35,951 bases of DNA from an uncultured Lachnospiraceae bacterium. GTDB lineage: Bacteria > Bacillota > Clostridia > Lachnospirales > Lachnospiraceae. The notes beneath the pieces are model-generated. The model had not been told where the DNA came from, made no database searches, and saw only the letters and a list, made by a program, of their open reading frames with translations. Of the stretch, positions 32,358 to 35,951 are shown one piece after another. How positions within the stretch are numbered: the stretch's first letter is position 1; the number at the start of each line of letters is the position of its first letter. The stretch covers positions 1 through 35,951 of the forward strand of contig CAJTOO010000029.1 of assembly GCA_910577735.1 (NCBI GenBank), given 5' to 3'. The position numbers and the translations under genes are program-made.

Positions 32358-33449
32358 TTAAAATTTTTTTAAACTTACTATATCAAAATTAAACTGCTGA
32401 GTTATAAAATTTTCTATCTGCTCTCCCATATCAATAATTTTCTCAAAATACGATTTATATATTTCTCCATTAAAGCATTCCTCAATCAAACCATATAATA
32501 ATTTCTTTTCATCAAAATTATCCTCTGTAATAACAAATACCCCATTATTTTTTAAATCATAATGCATCATACAATTTCTGAATTTAGATAAAAATAGCGT
32601 TTCGCCATACTCTAAGATTGAGTTCAATCTACTTATCATCTCTATCCCATCTGTATAATTATTCTCTATATGCATCTTCATTTTTTTTAATCCGAGATAT
32701 GCATGATATATCACAATATAATTAATTCTAAATATCCATACATTTTCTTCTACCAATAACGGAGTCAAAACATACTTAACAAAATTTATACTACTCAAAA
32801 TATGTAGCATCAACAAATTTATGTCCTTTGAAAAAATAGGATTAAAAAAAACATTTCTATTCGTATTAAAATCATCGTAATAAAACACTGGAATATTTTC
32901 TTTCAGTATAATATTGGGTACTGGAAGAGAATCTGACAATCCATTTGAGACACTACCTATAATACTTGCTAAATGACAGCCAAGATTAAATGATTTTTCC
33001 TGTCGTTCCCTTTTTGTTAAACCATGCATATTTAATGTATTTGCAATTAACTGCGTATTTCCTACAATTCTCTTATTTTCATCAAAATATATTCCCAAAT
33101 TAAAATGTATATTTAAATTTTTAGTAAAATCAAAGCGAAGTCCATCTCTAAATTCATCATCCTGTTTTCTATCTGATTCGAGAAACTCCTTTTTACTCTT
33201 CCCATAACGTTCACCATATATTTTGATACTGTTTCTAATATCATAAATTTCTGAATCAACATCTTTATTAATAAGATTCATATTACAGTATTCTTGAAAT
33301 GAACGACAAAAAAGTGCCAAATACGGAATTATTTCCATACAAAAAATAGGGTCATGGATATTCAGAATCATCTTTTTAAGCGTCTCGCAATCATTCTGAA
33401 TAAGCAACACTGTACAAATTTTACATTGTGTATCTTGAATCTCAGACAT
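32358..33449 (-). CDS. Hypothetical protein with HEPN-type motif
   Basis: This 363-residue protein of very AT-rich coding sequence is mostly helical. Near residue 291 it has FLSKFRNCMMHYDLKN, a close match to the R-N-x3-H catalytic motif of HEPN ribonucleases found in abortive-infection and toxin systems. Two cysteine pairs lie near the N-terminus (CKIC) and in the middle. The ATG at 33449 follows GAGGTG with a 7-base spacing; an in-frame start 13 codons earlier is weaker. It lies beyond the integrase terminator, where elements of this type often carry defence genes. The function is inferred from one motif and context. Confidence 0.6.
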   Translation of the reverse strand: MSEIQDTQCKICTVLLIQNDCETLKKMILNIHDPIFCMEIIPYLALFCRSFQEYCNMNLINKDVDSEIYDIRNSIKIYGERYGKSKKEFLESDRKQDDEFRDGLRFDFTKNLNIHFNLGIYFDENKRIVGNTQLIANTLNMHGLTKRERQEKSFNLGCHLASIIGSVSNGLSDSLPVPNIILKENIPVFYYDDFNTNRNVFFNPIFSKDINLLMLHILSSINFVKYVLTPLLVEENVWIFRINYIVIYHAYLGLKKMKMHIENNYTDGIEMISRLNSILEYGETLFLSKFRNCMMHYDLKNNGVFVITEDNFDEKKLLYGLIEECFNGEIYKSYFEKIIDMGEQIENFITQQFNFDIVSLKKF

Positions 33450-33546
33450 TTCCACACACCTCAACATTTTAAATAATATAATACTCACTTATATCTGAAC
33501 ATATATATTGAAATATAGTATAGCATGAATTTGTTATTTTGTGGAT

Positions 33547-33581
33547 CTAAAAAAAGAAAAAATGCCCTGCCGAAGCAGGGC
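33547..33581 (-). terminator. Integrase terminator
   Basis: GCCCTGC-TTCG-GCAGGGC, a perfect 7-bp stem with a stable tetraloop, is followed on the minus strand by ATTTTTTC and more T residues. It lies about 20 bp past the integrase stop. Confidence 0.95.
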
Positions 33582-33598
33582 GCACAAATTCTCCTTAT

Positions 33599-34873
33599 TC
33601 AAATTGCCCGGAACATCTTCTGCGAGACGGACTTCTCTTCCCTGTTCTTTTCCAATTCCTTTCTGGCGTTCTCCAAGTCCTCCATCCGCCGCAGTTCATC
33701 CGTGGCATCCTCCAGCCCAAGGTGCGTGTAGGTATTTAGCGTCACCCCGATATCGCTATGCCCCATCAGGTATTGGAGCGTCTTTGGGTTCATGCCCGAC
33801 TTCGCCATATTGCTGCAGTAGGTATGGCGGCAGACGTGGGGCGTGATGTTCGGCATCTGCACCCGGTAGATATCGTTGTACCGCTTGACCATGTGGTTAA
33901 ATCGGTGTTCCCAATGCATCGCCACCAGTGGGTTGCAGTCCTTATCCACAAAGAGGAACCCGCTGTACCCGTCGATCACCTTTTCAACCTTTGGCGGCTC
34001 CCTGTCCTCGATAATCCCGCGGAAACACTGCGCCACGTCCTCCGTCATGGGCAGCTTCCTTGTCCCCGCGTTCGTCTTGGTGGATTCGATGACAAGCCGC
34101 ATATCGGAAGTCCGCTGGAGCTGGTGGTCGATGTTGATGACCTTATTTTCCAAATCGATATCCTTAAGGGTCAGCCCGCAGAATTCCGAAATGCGCATCC
34201 CCGTGTAGAAAAGGATATAGACCACTTCGTAATACTTGCAGTAGACATTGTCGTCATGGATGAATTTCAGGAACTTCCGCATCTGGTCTTTTGTGATGGC
34301 TTCCCTCGTCACGCTGTCATTGACCACCACCCCGGCAAGCTCAAAGCCGAAGGGGTTCTTCATCAGCACGTCATCATCGACCGCCATCTGGAAAGCCGGG
34401 CGCAGGACGCCCCGCACGGTCTTGACGGTGCTGTAATGCCTCCCGTCCTGCTGCAGCTTGATCAAGAACAGTTTCGCGTCCGATGTCTTGATCTGAGAAA
34501 TCTTTTTGTCGTTAAAAGTCTCCCCCCTGAGAAGGTTCTGCACAAATTTGTAATTCGTGAGCGTGTTCGGCTTGGCTCCCGTTTTCGTTGCAAGGTACCG
34601 CTCCACCAGCTCCCCCACCGTGATGTTTTTCCCCAGAGGGTCTGACAGGGAATCAAGGTCATACCCGATCTGCTTTTCCAGCTCCCGCAGCGACAGGCAT
34701 GGCTTCTTCCCAACTGGGAGGGTATCTGTGGGCTCCAGCCGCCAACTGTAGACGAAATGCGGCTTGCCGTTTACATGGTACTTGAACTGGTATTTCCCGT
34801 CCGCGCGGATGGATTCCCCCCTGCGAAGGACGCGGTGCTTGGAATCACGCCTTGACTTTGCTTTTCCCGCCAT
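33599..34873 (-). CDS. int: Tn916-family tyrosine recombinase (integrase)
   Basis: This 424-residue integrase has an N-terminal arm-binding domain (SKHRVLRRGESIRADGKYQF; in Tn916 Int the same place reads GRILKTGESQRKDGRY), a core-binding domain and the catalytic residues. These are Arg in YTGMRISEFCGL (about 225), His-x-x-Arg in HVCRHTYC (about 348), His in LMGHSDIG and Tyr in NTYTHLG (about 381). It would excise and integrate the element. The ATG follows AAGGAGGGG and lies within the end of the upstream HTH gene. It appears intact. Confidence 0.93.
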   Translation of the reverse strand: MAGKAKSRRDSKHRVLRRGESIRADGKYQFKYHVNGKPHFVYSWRLEPTDTLPVGKKPCLSLRELEKQIGYDLDSLSDPLGKNITVGELVERYLATKTGAKPNTLTNYKFVQNLLRGETFNDKKISQIKTSDAKLFLIKLQQDGRHYSTVKTVRGVLRPAFQMAVDDDVLMKNPFGFELAGVVVNDSVTREAITKDQMRKFLKFIHDDNVYCKYYEVVYILFYTGMRISEFCGLTLKDIDLENKVINIDHQLQRTSDMRLVIESTKTNAGTRKLPMTEDVAQCFRGIIEDREPPKVEKVIDGYSGFLFVDKDCNPLVAMHWEHRFNHMVKRYNDIYRVQMPNITPHVCRHTYCSNMAKSGMNPKTLQYLMGHSDIGVTLNTYTHLGLEDATDELRRMEDLENARKELEKNREEKSVSQKMFRAI

Positions 34874-35084
34874 TTAACATCCCCTCCTTTACCTCCGGGT
34901 TCTCTTCCAGATACTTTTCAAACTCCCTCCGCAGGATCAGCCTGCGCCTGCCGTATAGAGCAGTGTACTTTTTAAATTTCCCTTCCCTGAGCATCCTGAA
35001 AAATTTCCTCCTGCTGAATCCGAAATATTGTACGGCTTCTTCCGGGTTCAGAACGTCTTTCTGTTCCGGTAATGGTTTCTTCAT
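34845..35084 (-). CDS. Excisionase-like HTH protein
   Basis: This 79-residue basic protein has a MerR/Xis-like winged helix: NPEEAVQYFGFSRRKFFRML (about residues 12-31), then GKFKKYTALYGRRRLILRR and a C-terminal helix. It overlaps the integrase start by 29 bases, so translation of the two is linked. It may guide recombination or control int; the true Tn916-type Xis is encoded just upstream, so two related DNA-binding proteins precede int. The start follows AAAGGAGG. Confidence 0.75.
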   Translation of the reverse strand: MKKPLPEQKDVLNPEEAVQYFGFSRRKFFRMLREGKFKKYTALYGRRRLILRREFEKYLEENPEVKEGMLNGGKSKVKA

Positions 35085-35129
35085 TCTGGCTTTCCTCCTT
35101 TCTGTCTGCCGGGTTTCCCGGTCATGACA

Positions 35130-35158
35130 TCTATCACTCTAAAGCCCCCAAAAGTCAA
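35130..35158 (-). promoter_or_regulatory. Candidate promoter of the HTH-int operon
   Basis: TTGACT (35158-35153), a 17-bp spacer and GATAGA (35135-35130) on the minus strand precede the HTH-int pair. A small hairpin CCGGG-AAA-CCCGG (35108-35120) follows in the leader. The -10 is poor, so confidence is low. Confidence 0.35.
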
Positions 35159-35182
35159 CTACTTACGGCAAATAAAAGGGAT

Positions 35183-35368
35183 TTATATCGCAGAACATTC
35201 CTCCACGAATTTCTCAAATTTCGTGCGGATGATGAGATACCTGTTCCCGCTGAAAACTGCGAAACGTCCGGCGTTATCCTCCGCCAGACGTCTCATCTTC
35301 TTGATCCCGATATTGAAATAGACCGATGCCTCCCGGATGGTCAGCATATATTTTTCGCTAACTGACAC
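35183..35368 (-). CDS. xis: Tn916-type excisionase Xis
   Basis: This 61-residue protein keeps the Tn916 Xis pattern: YMLTIREASVYFNIGIKKMR, RRLAEDN, then GNRYLIIRTKFEKFVE (in Tn916: YTLTIEEASKYF, KLRRLAEEN, GNRIQIKRKQFEKI). It would bend DNA at the element ends and favour excision over integration. It begins with a GTG that overlaps the upstream small gene, with GGAGG only three bases before it. The gene is complete. Confidence 0.85.
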   Translation of the reverse strand: MSVSEKYMLTIREASVYFNIGIKKMRRLAEDNAGRFAVFSGNRYLIIRTKFEKFVEECSAI

Positions 35369-35543
35369 CTACCTCCTTCACCGAAAGTTCCTCCACGCTG
35401 CCTCCGGGGACAATGATCGTCACCCGGCGCATCTCACCGAACAGATGCCGGAGCAGGCGCTCGCGCAAAGGTACAGTCCTGCACCAGACGATGCCGCCGG
35501 AACCGGGCTCTTTGGTATAGCTGATCTTCAAGCTGTGTTTCAT
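35358..35543 (-). CDS. Small conserved integrative-element protein
   Basis: This 61-residue soluble protein reads MKHSLKISYTKEPGSGGIVW at the start and ends in VTIIVPGGSVEELSVKEVG. Its beta-rich pattern and place between the sigma-like gene and xis match a small protein recurring in clostridial Tn916-like elements. Its function is unknown. The start follows AGAAAGGTGA. It overlaps xis by 11 bases, so the two are translated together. Confidence 0.65.
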   Translation of the reverse strand: MKHSLKISYTKEPGSGGIVWCRTVPLRERLLRHLFGEMRRVTIIVPGGSVEELSVKEVGVS

Positions 35544-35621
35544 CTGACTTTCACCTCTTTCTAAGGGTGCTTATTTTACTGCCCTCACTATTCGGTCACG
35601 GGAAAGGCAAAAGTTGACGGT

Positions 35622-35951
35622 CTAACTCAAAATTTTTTTAAGTTTTTTATGAATGCGCCCCAACCGGTGGGAAACAGCAGATTTATCCACCCCTTCCTCT
35701 GCGGCAATATCCGTGATTTTCCGCCCTTCAAAATAGACTTTCTCCACCAGCTCCCTTTGGGATGGTGATAAAGTCTCCATAGCAAAAAACAGCCGCGCCA
35801 TATCCTCCCGGCGCACCGCCTCCCCTTCCGTATCTTCCGCCGAAGCGAACAGCTCCCCTTCATAATCCATTCCGTCAAGGGAGACATGGCGGCGGGCAGG
35901 TTAAACTTATAAACTGTTATGCACCGCAACACCATTGAGGTGCCATCTGTA
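35622..35951 (-). pseudogene. Sigma-70-like element regulator, frameshifted and cut by window edge
   Basis: Two overlapping frames form one protein. From the edge to about 35895 it reads DGTSMVLRCITVYKFNLP. From there to the stop at 35622 it continues in the next frame as RRHVSLDGMDYEGE, then LSPSQRELVEKVYFEGRKIT and SAVSHRLGRIHKKLKK, a sigma region 4 HTH. One missing C in the CCC run at 35896-35894 restores a single frame. In related elements this protein is intact and regulates transfer genes. Either the gene is inactive or the base is a sequencing error. An internal ATG at 35870 could still give an 82-residue HTH protein. Confidence 0.65.

Larger units (their letters stand above)
31298..35951 (-). 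mobile_element. End of a Tn916-like integrative element
   Basis: Int, Xis, a second HTH protein, the small element protein and the sigma-like regulator are in the usual order of the integration end of Tn916-family elements. The rest of the element lies beyond the right edge. Two AT-rich genes lie between int and the chromosome, so I place the left limit near 31290, beside the repeat cluster. If those genes are resident, the limit would instead be near 33500. No second end is in view, so the target duplication cannot be read. Confidence 0.65.

Noticed and set aside
33758..34645. 295-codon open frame on the plus strand
   Set aside because: It is antisense to the integrase over its whole length, has no ribosome binding site, and its His/Val-rich composition is that expected from the GC-rich int coding strand.
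1..35951. tRNA, rRNA, riboswitch or T-box elements
   Set aside because: No stretch with the conserved sequences of these RNAs was recognised in reading both strands.

Overview
This 35,951-base window reads as chromosome from a member of the Lachnospiraceae or a close relative (Clostridia). The evidence is Gram-positive style ribosome binding sites, an SbcCD/Pst/PhoPR gene set of Firmicutes type, a GHKL plus LytTR two-component pair, an aldo/keto reductase with two 4Fe-4S motifs, and integrative-element genes of the Tn916 type. No rRNA, tRNA or CRISPR array was recognised. The window mixes resident chromosome with three pieces of horizontally acquired DNA, two of them decayed.

Region 1 (1-5048, minus strand) is a more AT-rich lantibiotic/antimicrobial-peptide resistance cassette. 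It holds an OmpR-type regulator and sensor kinase, an ABC transporter (one ATPase, two permeases), a YxeA-type protein and a lipoprotein cut by the window edge. Four CTTGCA units spaced exactly 11 bp apart sit before the transporter and are the likely regulator binding site. The cassette ends at about 5050, where two partial reading frames meet. Region 2 (5151-10760, minus) is chromosomal: sbcC, sbcD, an HPr-like protein that keeps the Ser46 region but lacks the active-site His, and a secreted protein of unknown function.

Region 3 (11100-13690) is a scar zone. It has a radical SAM/SPASM peptide-maturase pseudogene with frameshifts and deletions. Next come a TetR/GNAT pair with its own promoter and operator, a truncated conjugative-element sigma factor, and a chimeric FtsX-type permease remnant. 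Region 4 (13917-20211) has the aldo/keto reductase, then two unknown proteins (one resembling the C-terminal part of FliD), a GHKL/LytTR pair and a coiled-coil protein. Two of these unknown genes are preceded by matching sigma-D (FliA)-like promoters, TAAR-N15-NMCGATAT. This is the most interesting undescribed signal in the window.

Region 5 (20301-29201) is a phosphate locus: phoR, phoP, a Na+/phosphate symporter fused to a PhoU-like domain under a three-repeat Pho box, and pstSCAB without a separate phoU. A divergent MarR regulator and a flavin-type oxidase interrupt it; the MarR promoter has a palindromic operator filling its spacer. Region 6 (29355-31104) has a membrane-linked XRE regulator, a small membrane protein and a low-molecular-weight protein tyrosine phosphatase.

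Region 7 (about 31300 to the right edge) is the end of an integrative element: a frameshifted sigma-like gene, a small element protein, a Tn916-type Xis, a second HTH protein and a tyrosine integrase. Two very AT-rich genes follow the integrase; one carries a clear HEPN-type R-N-x3-H motif and they may be a defence cargo pair. A repeat-rich stretch at 31124-31281 is the best candidate for the element/chromosome boundary.
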